64,000 nt of DNA from Diabrotica undecimpunctata (taxonomy: Eukaryota; Arthropoda; Insecta; Coleoptera; Chrysomelidae). A program made the translations under genes and the position numbers. The DNA lies in the NCBI RefSeq assembly GCF_040954645.1, contig NC_092808.1, forward strand, positions 16,173,883 to 16,237,882, written 5' to 3'. The number at the start of each line of letters is the position of its first letter. Within the stretch, counting starts at the first letter, position 1. Under the pieces are notes generated by a model. It made no database searches. It saw only the letters and a program-made list of their open reading frames with translations, and had not been told where the DNA came from. Shown here in pieces: positions 22,441 to 32,520 of the stretch.

Positions 22441-22659
22441 AAGCAAAATTGAGTGAGAAGATTCATCGACAAAAAGACTATTGTAATTTTTGCACAGACT
22501 TTGTAATTTTTGTACTAGATGTTCTTTTATTTATTGTTTAAATAAATAAAACAAGTTCTTAAGTAAGAAAATAATAAGCCTAAAATAAATACATATAAAC
22601 ATTCAAAGTTATACTAAAACTAGTAAAAAGACATTTTAAAGTTTGTCGCCCTTTAAAAA

Positions 22660-22799
22660 GTACTTATAATTCGAATCTGATAATAATTTATTACTATGCA
22701 AATAAAATTCTGTATTCACCTTGAACCCCTCAATAAATTCAAGTTTTTTTCATATGTTTTTCACTTATAATTTTATATACACAAAAACAACACTTTGCG
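22660..22799 (+). promoter_or_regulatory. Upstream region of cysteine-rich peptide gene A
   Basis: A perfect POU-type octamer ATGCAAAT lies at 22,696-22,703. An ACCTTGA motif and AATAAATTC follow at about 22,717-22,740, and a TATA-like ttttatatac lies at 22,771-22,780. The order and spacing match the upstream region of the paralog at 29,600-29,738 and the remnant at 10,592-10,690. Such conservation through AT-rich DNA suggests the duplicated unit carried its promoter. Confidence 0.5.
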
Positions 22800-23012
22800 A
22801 TGTCTGCATTATTTACTATGTTTGTGATTGTCTTATTTATTGGGTTTTCCGAAGAATACGCTTGTGTGTATAAGGAATGTACTTGCCCCCCAAGAATTTG
22901 TGATATAAGTGTTAATTTCTGTGCTCAAGTAAAGTGCACAAGTAATCAAATTTATCATGCAACTGGATTTGGTCAATGTGGATGCTGTCCTTACTGCGAA
23001 AACAAGAAATGA
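22800..23012 (+). CDS. Secreted cysteine-rich peptide, paralog A (70 aa)
   Basis: An intronless gene. Residues 1-21 form a signal peptide with a hydrophobic core (FTMFVIVLFIGF). The mature peptide of about 49 residues has ten cysteines in the spacing C-x4-C-x-C-x4-C-x6-C-x4-C-x13-C-x-C-C-x2-C. It includes ECTCPP near the start and CGCCPYC near the end. Ten paired cysteines after a signal peptide indicate an extracellular, disulfide-stabilised product. The CGCCxxC ending resembles the GCGCCxxC motif of the IGF-binding-protein N-terminal fold and of single-domain IGFBP-like proteins in arthropods. That is resemblance, not identification; a protease-inhibitor or defence role is equally possible. 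The ATG is chosen because the paralog begins with the same M-S-A at the matching position. AATAAA lies at 23,101-23,106. Confidence 0.75.
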   Translation: MSALFTMFVIVLFIGFSEEYACVYKECTCPPRICDISVNFCAQVKCTSNQIYHATGFGQCGCCPYCENKK

Positions 23013-23100
23013 AGTCAATAATCAATTGATGGTAATTAAAAAAATGCCGTATATATACATGCTTTAATAATATTTTGGCTGTTACGTAGAAATATCTATA

Positions 23101-23106
23101 AATAAA
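23101..23106 (+). terminator. Polyadenylation signal of paralog A
   Basis: AATAAA 89 bases after the stop codon. The surrounding sequence (ctataaataaatagtt) resembles that after paralog B at 30,033. Confidence 0.5.
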
Positions 23107-23344
23107 TAGTTAATTTAGTAATTTACTTTTATTATTTGTATAATTAATTTATTAATTTATATTCGATTTGCAAAGAATATTTGCGCAGATCAACAGGTAT
23201 ATCCAGAATGATGCGCGTAACAAATCATGGGCAAAACAATTGCCATCTTAGAAGAAATACAGCAAAAACAGCTTATTCTGTATCGACATCGACAAGTACA
23301 GATAATGACAGACCATCGCCTACCGAAATTAATATTAAATTAGT

Positions 23345-23355
23345 AATTATCTCAA
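23345..23355. repeat. RTE target-site duplication, left (11 bp)
   Basis: AATTATCTCAA, repeated at 24,759-24,769. Confidence 0.75.
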
Positions 23356-24758
23356 ATGTATCATATATATTTAACAATATATATGATACAGGCATAATTC
23401 CCCAAAAATGGTTAGTGTCAACTTTTATAAATCTTCCAAAAAAACCCAATGCGAGAAAGTGCGCAGACTATAGAATTATAAGCCTTATGAGCCATTTACT
23501 TAAAACATTTCTAAAGGTCATTCACAAAAGAATATATACAAAATGTGAGGAACAACTAACAAGAACACAATTCGGATTTCGTGATGCTCTGGGAACACGG
23601 GAGGCCTTTTTGTTGTACAGGTGCTATTTCAGAGATGCAGGGATGTGAATTGCGACATATACGTATGCTTTATAGATTACCAGAAGGCATTTGACAGAGT
23701 AAAACATGACAAATTAATGACTCTAATGCAAGAAATTGGAATTGACAATAAAGATCTTAGAATTATCAGAAACATTTACTACAATCAAACGGCCAAAATC
23801 AAAATAGAAGACCAGTTAACTGATGAAATTGCAATAGAACGTGGAGTACGACAGGGCTGTATTTTGTCTCCATTGTTGTTCAACATTTATTCTGAATGGG
23901 TATTTAAGGAAGCTTTAGACGGTTGTGCGAAAGGAATACTAATAAACGGTGAATGGCTGAATAACATTAGATATGCAGATGACACTATAGTTTTTGCCGA
24001 TAATTTGAATGACTTACAGATATTAACAAATCGCATAACAGAAGTCAGCAACAGATACGGACTAGCTCTTAACATAAAGAAAACCAAATTTATGACAATT
24101 AGTAAAAAACCAATACTAAACGCTCAACTTACAATCAACCAACAGAATATCGAAAGAGTCGAGCAATATACATATCTAGGCACCAATTTAAATAGCCAAT
24201 GGGATTACTCAAAAAAAAATTAAACAGCAAATAATAAAAGCAAATGCAGCATTCGTTAGAATGAGAACCATTTTCAACGTCGAGACATATCATTAAAAAC
24301 AAAATGCCGTCTATTGAACTGCTACATATTCACAGTTCTGATCTACGGAATGGAAGCGTGGACACTGACTGTTGCATCTATGAATCGGCTCGAAGCTTTC
24401 GAAATGTGGTGTTATAGGCGCATCTTACGTATATCCTGGGTTGACAGAGTTACTAATGTGGAGGTCCTGCGTAGAATGGGGAAAGAATGTGAAATTCTCA
24501 TGACCGTCAAAACTAAAAAGTTGGAATATCTAGGACATGTAATGAGAAATCAAGAACGTTACGGCCTTCTCCAGCTGATTCTCCAAGGGAAGGTAAATGG
24601 TAAGAGAGGACCGGGAAGAAGACGCATTTCCTGGCTTCAAAATTTACGAAAGTGGTATAACACGACTACCACTGAACTGTTCCGCGCTGCAATAAACAAA
24701 GTAAAGATAGCCGTGATGATCGCCAACATCCGGAACGGATAGGCACTTTAAGAAGAAG
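23356..24758 (+). mobile_element. RTE-like LINE, 5'-truncated
   Basis: It begins inside the reverse transcriptase (SYIFNNIYDTGIIPQKW) and ends TAAGAAGAAGAA just after the ORF stop. The 11-bp duplication gives its limits. It lies about 0.35 kb downstream of the cysteine-rich gene A. Confidence 0.8.
23357..24742 (+). pseudogene. Reverse transcriptase of an RTE-like LINE, frameshifted
   Basis: Motifs in order are STFINLPKKPNARKCADYR, RTQFGFRDALGTREA, VCFIDYQKAFDRVKH, ERGVRQGCILSPLLFN, RYADDTIVFAD with YADD at about 23,970, YGMEAWTL, YRRILRISWVDR, and the RISWLQNLRKWYN tail ending at 24,742. The catalytic residues are intact. The frame shifts near 23,620-23,650, again at an A-run near 24,212-24,220, and once more near 24,270-24,300. 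The frame shifts make it inactive although the sequence is otherwise well preserved. Confidence 0.8.
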
Positions 24759-24769
24759 AATTATCTCAA
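24759..24769. repeat. RTE target-site duplication, right (11 bp)
   Basis: Second copy of AATTATCTCAA after the GAA tail. Confidence 0.75.
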
Positions 24770-25830
24770 CGAAAAAAAAATGAGGAAGATTAAAAACAGC
24801 ATGGCTTCATGGAGTGAGTTCAAAATTTATCTCAGAGAGAGATCCACAACCAGTATGCTGGGCTGAAAGACGTGAATAGAGACGAAACCGTAAGGCACAG
24901 GACGCTGTGAACCGAATATTACATATATGTTTATTTTTTTGAAAACAACAAATCATTGGTTGACATTACTATCCCAAATTTGATATTTGTGAGATATACT
25001 TATATATTAGCTAGTTCGGCTTTTATATGAATACATTTCGTCTTGTAAGTATTAATTTCTAATCCTCATTTCCTTTCATTTTCACAGCTTAGAAGTATGT
25101 GCAACATACAGTTGATCATATGCAACAGTCCTTACGTAAGCCAAATAAATGAATCCAAATCCATACATGTTGATTTTACCACAAAAAGGAGCGGTGACCG
25201 TCATTATACATAAATACCAAATTAATTCTCAAAAATAGCTGCTCTATATACTTTGACATTTATTTAGACTCAAACCTTACTTGAAAACTACACACAACAA
25301 AGAAAAACAAGCAGATGTACTTAAAAAAAAGAATTCTACTAGTAAATTCGAAGAGACTTAAAATTAAGTTTGGAAAACAAATTATTAATATACAAAACCA
25401 TAACTAAATTAATATGGATATATGAAATAACATGATCTGGGGGTATGCAAGTAAATCTAACATTACTGTCATTCTTGGAAGCTAATCATACATATTACGC
25501 ATAATTACAAACATATCTGGATGTGTATCGAATACAACCACTTACCAAGACCTAAGGATTTGTTTCATTAAAAATGTTATTAGAAACAGATACACCAAAT
25601 ACTATGCAAAGATGGAAATTTACTCCAACATTCCCCTATAAACTTTAGTGCAACCAACAATTATCCGAATGCTGTAGAGATTATTGTAACATGATTTGAA
25701 GACTAATTAGGATTCCTTCAATGGAAGGGACCCATTTTGGAAGGAAGTTGTTTCAGGGAATACCAATTACATAAGTAGGATTTAAGCAGCACTAACCAAG
25801 TGCTCTCTATGGTAACTCTCTCTTTAAGTT
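24770..25830. other. No gene seen
   Basis: AT-rich with dense stops on both strands. The last 300 bases may include further decayed sequence of the LINE that follows. Confidence 0.4.
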
Positions 25831-26705
25831 ACTAAAGAACGCTGAAGGCCTCTGCGGAATTTACTGACCTATTGACTATATATGACGTGGACTAAAAATA
25901 TGGTCTGATCTATAAGTTTCTTCCGCAAACGACCACTAGATTTCTAAATGGCATGCTCTATAGCAGAAACTTTCTTCTTATCATGGGAAATACAGTAAGT
26001 AAACAGAGAACCTTAAACAACGGTCTTCCACAGGGTTTCGTACACACATCGCTACTATTTATTATGTATAGAGAAGATATAATTCCTACTACATCTAAAA
26101 AATTTGGATATGCAGACGACTGGGCACTTGCAACTCAAAGCACTTTGATTTTAGCACAATTATGATCCCAACTGTCTGGGTCTCACTCTGAATAGAACTT
26201 TGTCGATTAAGAAATATCTGAAGAATGCTGCAGCAAAGTTCAGAATTTCTATTAACATTGTACAGAAGCTCTGGTGTATGGCGAAATATAGCTCACAATC
26301 AAATTATAGATATCCAGCTTAATACCATCATGTATCTAATATCTGGAATAATCTACATTAATTCTACACTAACAAAATCGCTCCCACTGCAAGCCACATT
26401 TTCCTAACGGGTCCTTATCACCAACATATTTTATCAGAGTTCCAAAAATACAAACACATATAGAGCAATAAGCCCAATCCAATAATAAGAAATATACCAT
26501 CCATCACAGAAACTCCGCAATGTTTTGAGCTGGTTAACCTCAATAGGATACAAATGGTACACGGAAGATATCTCTTCACAAATACAGGATGAGAGATTCA
26601 ACCCGCGTGGAGGAAGCGTGGGATATGAATTCGAATTATTCCCTTCTTCTCTTGAACTCTTGAACAAGAAGCAGAAATAGAACAAAACAATATGAACCCA
26701 AAAAA
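25831..26705 (+). mobile_element. Degenerate Jockey-like LINE fragment
   Basis: The frame 25,953-26,165 has NNGLPQGFVHTSLLF, a decayed PQGSVLAPLLF motif, and KKFGYADDWALATQS with a YADD box. Later segments read LNRTLSIKKYLKNAA (about 26,190) and QLNTIMYLISGIIY (about 26,315), matching the thumb region of this LINE group. Multiple frames and stops show it is old. The C-terminal end fades out by about 26,700. Confidence 0.55.
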
Positions 26706-26779
26706 ACACCTGCTTTGGGTTTCATTACCAGTGACGTTTAAATCAGTTATCGAAGAAAACTATTATCAATGCCTTATAT

Positions 26780-27085
26780 AAACTAAAATGAAAAAGCTTT
26801 ATGAAAAAATGCTTCTAAAAAGACTGAAAGTAACAATTAAAGAAATAAGTTTAATTTTATCACACCAATTCGTATTAAGAGGAAGTTTACTGTCTACCAA
26901 GTGCACAGAATCACTAGTATCAGAGAAATAGCACTGGAAGAAAAAAAGGACTGGCTTCATCGTCTTCCTGGATATGACCCAAGCGTTTACCAACTCAAGG
27001 TCATAAAGGTAAGAATAAATAATGAGTTTCAACTTTTACATGGGAATACTGAAAAATATCTCGGCACAACTTTTACTTGGTAAAA
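26780..27085 (+). mobile_element. Jockey-like reverse transcriptase fragment
   Basis: One stretch reads LLKRLKVTIKEISLILSHQF, VHRITSIREIALEEKK and then a frame-shifted VFLDMTQAF, the block-A region around the first catalytic Asp. Similarity ends there. It is a short internal fragment with no visible ends. Confidence 0.5.
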
Positions 27086-27099
27086 TGGTTTTTACTCTG

Positions 27100-27545
27100 C
27101 ACCACAAAATTGGTGCAGAATACGTTGTAAATCATCTTCACTTTAAGAGATTAGTACTGCGTCGTCTGTATAGCAGATAATTTTAAGTTGTTTTTCTCTA
27201 CCATTTGGTATTCTTTTTTAGTTCTTACTTTTTTATTATTTCATACATAATCAGTTTGAACAATAGATAACTCAGAGAATCTCTCTGTCTTATCCCATTG
27301 CCAGTTAGTTAGTTCTACAATAAATAGATAACGTCCCTTAATTTGACTCTGTCGAATGCCTTCTTAAGGTCCACGAAACAAAGATATGCCGGTTTGTTAT
27401 ATTCTAATGATTTCTCTTGCACTTACCTCATTATAAACATAGTGTCGGTGCATGATCTTCCTGACCTAAAACCTTGTTGTTCTTCTGCTAGACTTATAAT
27501 TTCATTCAGTTTATTTGTTATTACATTAGTTATTATTTTAGTGTT
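27100..27545 (-). mobile_element. RTE-like LINE, downstream part (split by Jockey fragment)
   Basis: On the minus strand it reads NVITNKLNEIISLAEEQQGF, RSGRSCTDTMFIMR, YLCFVDLKKAFDRVKLRDVI, then GNGIRQRDSLS. A decayed YTDD box (CYTDDAVLIS) follows near 27,150-27,170. A segment between LRDVI and GNGIRQ is deleted. It is the same family as 7,086-7,890 and 45,926-47,358. Its upstream half lies at 28,970-29,410. Confidence 0.65.
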
Positions 27546-27549
27546 GGTT

Positions 27550-28965
27550 ATCCTTTCCGGTTGCATACACTGCTGTATCATCTGTGTAGAGGGCTGTAGA
27601 AGTTTTTGAATCATATCTTGGATCGTCGACATCTTTTGGTCTTCTGAAACTTAAAAAGTTCTATTAGATAAATACATATTACAGATGTTAATTCAGTAGT
27701 GATGAAGTCCAGCTTTATCCATCTTGAAGATTAGTGCCTTTTTCCAAACCGTGTCGTATGCCTTTTCTATGTCTAGTATGGTTATTCCTGTCCTTTGCTT
27801 CCTGTTGAATCCTATCTTTGTATCGCTGATTATTCTATCTAGCTGTAGTTCTCAGTTTCTTCCTTTTCTGAATCCGAATTGATCTTCTTGGATGATTCTT
27901 CTTCTTTCTGCATGCTTCATCAGCCTTCTGTAGATGATTTTTTCCAGGATTTTTCCGACTGTTTCTCGGAGAGAGATTGGCCTGTAGCTTTCTGGTCTTC
28001 TTCCATCCTTCCTAGGTTTAAGCACGGGGATTAACTTGGCGTGTTTCCAGTTGTTTAGGAAGTGTCCTTTTTCCAGGCAATACTTGAAGATATAGTATAG
28101 TTGTACTATGATCTTCTTTGGTAGTTCCTTGAGGGTGATGTTGTGTATTCCTTCTGGTCCTGGTGCTCTGCTCCCTTTTAGTTTCCTGATGATTTTGGCG
28201 ACTTCATTTGGGCTGGTGTAGTCTTCTTCTTCTATTAAAAATTCGTTTCTTCTTTTAATCCTGGTGTATTCGTTGTTTACTTCTTTTCTCGTTCTTGCAT
28301 CTGACATGTACTGGTTCTGTATGTGTGTTGCTGCCATTTTTCTTGCTATTGCATCCACTTTTCCTTGAGTTTCGAAGTGAATTCTCTCGTTGTCTTTGCT
28401 TTGGAGCATCTTTTGTTTTCCTCTTCTCTTGGCTTTCAGCATTTTCCAGACGTTTCCTTGGTTTTCTTCTGCTTTCCTAATGGTGTTGTGCCATTGATTT
28501 TCACTAAGACTTCTGAGTCTTACCCTAATCTCTTCTGATAGTCTACGTCCGTAGTCCTTGAATTCTTGTCTTCTTGTCCTCTGGAAACCTTTTCTGGTCT
28601 TGTTTCTGTCCTTTATGAGATTCTGCAGTTCGGTTGGGATGATTAGTCCTTTGTTGTTCGTCATAGATTTTGGTATGTTGTCCTCCATTGCTTGTTGAAT
28701 TTTTCTCGTTATCTCCTCAATTTTTCTTTCGACTTCTTCTGTAGATAGGAATTCGCTCTTCATCTCGATTTGGTTGAGTTGTCTTCTGTAGTTTAGCCAA
28801 TTTGCATCCTTTCGTCTCCATCTTTCCACCGGGTCGATAGTAGGAAGGTCGACTCTAGATGTCATCTTTCCGGTTACTGGTTTGTGATCCGAACTGCATT
28901 CGAAGTTGGCCCTGACATCTTCCATAATAACTTGTTTTGTGATGAAAAAGTATAACGTAGAGTTA
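27550..28965 (-). mobile_element. Jockey-clade LINE fragment nested in an RTE-like LINE
   Basis: It begins near the end of the endonuclease domain (SDHKPVTGK) and runs through the first half of the reverse transcriptase. A block containing ALYTDDTAVYATGKD, its YADD-type box, is joined after a deletion at about 27,600-27,640. The RTE-like sequence interrupted here reads INLLNTT on one side and KIITNVITNKLNEI on the other, which places this fragment as an insertion. I could not identify a clean target-site duplication. Confidence 0.65.
27852..28925 (-). pseudogene. Jockey-type reverse transcriptase, partial (357 codons open)
   Basis: After SDHKPV comes a basic, coiled linker of about 200 residues. 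Then come KLKGSRAPGPEGIHNITLKE, WKHAKLIPVLKPRKDGRRPE with SYRPISL, and EDQFGFRKGRN. The stop follows, and the same frame continues ELQLDRIISD through TILDIEKAYDTVW, which holds the block-A Asp. The endonuclease and the palm end are missing. The ATG at 28,925 is internal. It cannot be functional, but the long clean linker suggests moderate age. Confidence 0.75.
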
Positions 28966-28969
28966 TGTT

Positions 28970-29410
28970 GTGTTTAATAAATTAATTCTTCTTTAATTTT
29001 CCGGAACCGATTTGTCTCCCTTTTTAAAGAGAGGTATCCCTTTTTAAAGAGAGGTATTAGGATACTTGATCTCCATTCTTGAGGTATTCTTTTTTGTTCT
29101 ATTATTGTTTGACTTCGTTTTAATTGTTTGATCAGGTCTCATCCTGCGTACTTTACGAATTCGTTCGGTTTTCTGTTGGTTTTGATTGTTGCTGTGCGGT
29201 GCTGTTGATTTTCAATGTTTATTCCTTCGTTTGTCTTCACGTCTGGTGTTGGTGGTTCATTATCGTCACCTTAAGCAAATAGGGATTGAAAGTAGTCTAC
29301 CCATGTTTTCTTCTGAATAAGTTTCGGCTTTATTACTTCGTTCATCTCTTTTTTTTTGTCCTCTGATCCTTCTCCATATTTCTTTTTGTAGACTTTTCTT
29401 TTGACGGCTC
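28970..29410 (-). mobile_element. RTE-like LINE, upstream part (split by Jockey fragment)
   Basis: Minus-strand frames read RRKHGWVDYFQSLF-like sequence, then IPQEWRSSILIPLFKKG and INLLNTT, the fingers of the reverse transcriptase. The segment encoding LFKKG is duplicated: a 20-bp unit occurs twice in tandem at 29,018-29,037 and 29,038-29,057. Numerous stops. Confidence 0.55.
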
Positions 29411-29599
29411 AACAGAATTAAATCAAACGAGTTAGTGGAAGTATAAAGGGGCGATGCCTGATAGGCATTAAAGAAATACTGGTGAATAAGATTTTAGTTT
29501 AGGAAAGTTAAGTTAAAAATAAGTTACCCATTGTTCTATCAATGAAAATATTGTAATGATACTCTGAAAGGAGTATAATGCCAAAGTTTACAAAATACG

Positions 29600-29738
29600 T
29601 AAAATCCGTATCTGATAATCATTAATATGCAATTAGAAATTATTTTTTCACCTTGAAATTCTTAATAAATATAAAGATTTTTCCATTTATAGTTTATATA
29701 CAGTGTTTTACAGATACACACAACACTTAACTTCGATC
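29600..29738 (+). promoter_or_regulatory. Upstream region of cysteine-rich peptide gene B
   Basis: It matches the gene A upstream block: ATGCAATT at 29,627, TCACCTTGAA near 29,648, and AATAAATATAAAG with TATAAAG at 29,670-29,676. An initiator-like ACAGTG follows at 29,700. The transcript would then start about 40 bases before the ATG at 29,739. Confidence 0.5.
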
Positions 29739-29954
29739 ATGTCTGCGATATTAACAATATTTGTGCTTACTTTAGTTATTAGTTTCTCCGAGGAATCTGG
29801 TCCATGCTTTTATAAGGAATGCGAATGCCCTCCAGGATATTGTTCTTATTATTTTGTTAAGTGTCCATCGGTGACCTGTACAGGAAGTCAAATTTATCAC
29901 GCAACTGGATCGGGTAAATGTGAATGCTGTCCTTACTGTGAAGACAAAAAATAG
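29739..29954 (+). CDS. Secreted cysteine-rich peptide, paralog B (71 aa)
   Basis: Paralog of the gene at 22,800. The signal peptide covers residues 1-20 (hydrophobic core ILTIFVLTLVISF), and the ten cysteines have exactly the same spacing. Conserved segments are YKEC-x-CPP, the SQIYHATG loop, and CCPYCE with a final KK. The two proteins differ at many other positions of the mature region, for example ICDISVNFC against YCSYYFVKC, with cysteines kept. That pattern is expected for diversifying secreted peptides. I choose the ATG at 29,739 over the upstream in-frame one at 29,703, because M-S-A aligns with paralog A and the earlier codons overlap the presumed start of transcription. AATAAA lies at 30,033-30,038. 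The function is unknown; an IGFBP-like or inhibitor fold is a guess from the cysteine pattern. Confidence 0.78.
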   Translation: MSAILTIFVLTLVISFSEESGPCFYKECECPPGYCSYYFVKCPSVTCTGSQIYHATGSGKCECCPYCEDKK

Positions 29955-30032
29955 AACTTTCAATTAATGCTATTTATATACATGCGAATGTACATGTTTT
30001 GCTTAATGTTTATGTCTTTATCAAACTTTATA

Positions 30033-30038
30033 AATAAA
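30033..30038 (+). terminator. Polyadenylation signal of paralog B
   Basis: AATAAA 79 bases downstream of the stop, in a context similar to that of paralog A. Confidence 0.5.
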
Positions 30039-30134
30039 TAATTTTCTTCTAAAATATTACTGTAGCAGTTAGAAAAATGTGTTTTTGTTTTATATAAAAA
30101 TATAAGTTATGTACATTATTTTAATAGAAGAGTT

Positions 30135-30650
30135 TGAATTTATTTATTTAACCAAATAACAAATACAAATGTTGTTTGTAGCAAGTCAAAAAATATTTCA
30201 GAACATATATAATTAAGGCCATTTTTATCTGAAAGACGTAATCTACAGAGATTTCTTTGTAGGTAGTGACAGTTTCGCGTATTGTGAACGTGGACATCAG
30301 ACTGCTTTATCAAATGGGCACGTTTTCTATGAATTTCAATTAAAACTTGAAATATCAACAGAGTAGGTAGCGCCATAATTTTGAAATTGATAAAGAAAGG
30401 TCGGCAGTGTTCTAGATAACTAACCCCTGCTAAAATCCTCATAGCTTCCTTTTGCATTCTAAAAATTTGAAGTGCATTTGTTGAATTGCCCCATATGATT
30501 ACACCATAGTTTAGGTGAGAATGGGAATGAAGAAAAATATGTCATTTTTAATGTTTCAAAGTTGACAACCCTTGCGAGTTGGCTAATAACAAATAATGAA
30601 CTTGATAGCTTTTTCTTAAGTTGTGAGATATGAGCCGACCAGTTCAGTCG
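30135..30650 (-). mobile_element. LINE (CR1/Jockey-like) C-terminal part, split by an RTE insertion
   Basis: Minus-strand frames read NRLNWSAHISQLKKKLSSSL, LNYGVIIWG-like sequence across a frameshift near 30,480, and MQKEAMRILAGVSYLEHCRP. It ends at 30,140 after SEIFFDLLQT. This is the thumb and C-terminal region. The palm half lies at 31,925-32,520, on the other side of the RTE-like insertion. Confidence 0.7.
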
Positions 30651-30651
30651 A

Positions 30652-31895
30652 TTCTTCTTCTTCAAGTTCCGCTCCTATTGGAGATTGGAAATCATTCTGG
30701 CAATTATAATTTTGTTTTTTACGCGACTGAATAGTTCAATTGAACTGCATCCAAACCATTCACGAAGATTGCGTAGCCACGAGATTTAACGTCTTCCTAC
30801 GCTTATTCTGGCTTTTAATTTTACCCTGCATTATATTCCTTAGCAGTTCGTATTTTTCACCTCTCATGATGTACCCTAAGTATTCCAATTTCCTGATTTT
30901 TATGGAATTTAAAACTTTGCATTGTTTTCCTAGTTGTTCGAGAACTTGTTCGTTTATTTTGCGATCCATCCATGATATTTTCAAAATACGTCGGTAACAC
31001 CACATTTCGAATGCTTCTAGGTTTTTAATGTTGGATTTTTTAAGTGTCCAAGCTTTAACCCCATACAAAAGGGTAGAGAAAATATAACATCGAAGCATTC
31101 TTATTCGGAGCAATATATTAATATCGCGATTACAAAAATGTTTTCTTATTCTATTAAAAGTTGACCGTGCAATTTCAATGCGGAATCTTATTTCTTTTGC
31201 CTGATCAGTATCTTCTGTGATCCATGCTCCAAGGTATTTGTTCAATTTCTGTATTATCTAGTACTGTTTAACTTTGATGTTTTGTGATTTTGTAAATACC
31301 ATGAACTTGGTTTTTCTCTAATTTATTTTTAGTCCATAATCGTTGCAATATACCTATATTTAGTTGTTCAGCAAGGTGTTGCAATTCTTCTAGTGTTCCT
31401 GCCAGAAGGACGGTGTCGTCAGCATATCTTATATTATTAAGTGGCTAACCGTTTATTATAAGGCCCTCACTGACCTCGGCAAACGCTAATTCTGAGATGG
31501 CTTCACTGTATAAATTGAATAACAAGGGTGATAAAATACACCCTTGGCGGACCCCACGGCGAATCTGGATATCCTCGGTCAGTTCATTTTCAACTTTCAC
31601 TTCTGCTGTTTGGTTCCAATAGAGGTTACATATGATTTGAATGTCTCTACTGTCTATGTTTTTATTTAATAAAATTTCTTTAAGCCGAGTATGCTGCACT
31701 CTGTCAAATACCTTCTCAAAATCAATGAAACAGGCATATACTTCCTGATTTATATCTAAGCATCTCTGCGAAAGAACACTTACTGCAAACAGTGCATCTC
31801 GTGTTCCCAGTCCTTTCCTAAATCCCATTTGTGTATTACTTATGCCTTCATCTAATTTCTTATGTATTCTATTGAAATAGTTCAACAGTCTCTTT
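30652..31895 (-). mobile_element. RTE-like LINE nested in another LINE
   Basis: The + strand starts CTTCTTCTTCAAGTTCCG, the reverse complement of the GAA tail. It is the closest relative of the copy at 15,366-17,265. It is 5'-truncated at the sequence encoding IHKKLDEG. It separates two halves of one minus-strand LINE whose protein would read ETVEL and then NRLNWSAHI. The duplication at its ends is not clear. Confidence 0.75.
30760..31878 (-). pseudogene. Reverse transcriptase of the nested RTE-like LINE
   Basis: In order on the minus strand: NTQMGFRKGLGTRDALF, ACFIDFEKVFDRVQH (Lys-Ala changed to Lys-Val next to the catalytic block), RRGVRQGCILSPLLFN and EVSEGLIING. Stop at 31,445. The YADD region near 31,410 is intact in another frame, followed by frameshifts near 31,320 and 31,240. 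Then come KYLGAWITED, LRIRMLRCYIF, YGVKAWTL, YRRILKISWMDRK and KLEYLGYIMRG. It still has Arg where the 15-17 kb copy has a stop. Inactive through frameshifts. Confidence 0.75.
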
Positions 31896-31924
31896 GTTAT
31901 CTGGATTATTGTGTAAATTACTTG

Positions 31925-32520
31925 CAGATATAACCAAATTTTGCGTTTTATCAGAGTTTTAGTTTGTTTGCAGCAAACCATTTACTAGATTTAGTAGAAA
32001 CTTCCTCATGAGACATTTTTAAACCATCATTATTTTTTCTTGACACAACGTATGTCGTATCATCTGCGAATTGTATGGACTCGTACAGAGATATGAATTT
32101 ATTCCAATCGTTGACCTAAATAATAAACAAATGAGGTCCTAAAACCGAACCCTGTGGGACTCAATGTTTTACGGATAGAAAATCGGAGAGATGACCTTTA
32201 GACTCTAACGCCTGGTGTCTGTCACATGGATAAGAAGTAATGTGCTTATGAGAATTACCTCTGATTCCATAGTAATTTAATTTGTGGAGCAAAATGTCGT
32301 GTGAAACGCAGTCAAAAACCTTCAACAAGTCGCAAAGAGAAATTGCTATGCGATTACCGCGTTCAAGCCCTCGATCACCTCGCTCGCAACATTAAATACT
32401 GCGTTCGTAGTAGAACGAGCTTCTCTGAATCCATATTGTGAGTTGCTAAAGTAATTTTTTGACTCAAAATAGGAATAAAATTGTTGTTTGATAAACTTTT
32501 CAATCACTTTCTCAGAAGTA
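31925..32520 (-). mobile_element. LINE (CR1/Jockey-like) palm domain, upstream part of the split copy
   Basis: The minus strand reads QYGFREARSTTNAVFNVAS, SLCDLLKVFDCVSHDILLHKL, then HstopVPQGSVLGPHLFIIYV, and SIQFADDTTYVVSR with FADD. It ends in WFAANKLKL. The Lys-Ala-Phe-Asp block has become KVFD, and a stop replaces the Gly before VPQG. Joined logically to 30,135-30,650. Confidence 0.65.

Noticed and set aside
29703..29738. Upstream in-frame ATG for peptide gene B
   Set aside because: It adds 12 residues before the signal peptide, is absent in paralog A, and overlaps the predicted transcription start.
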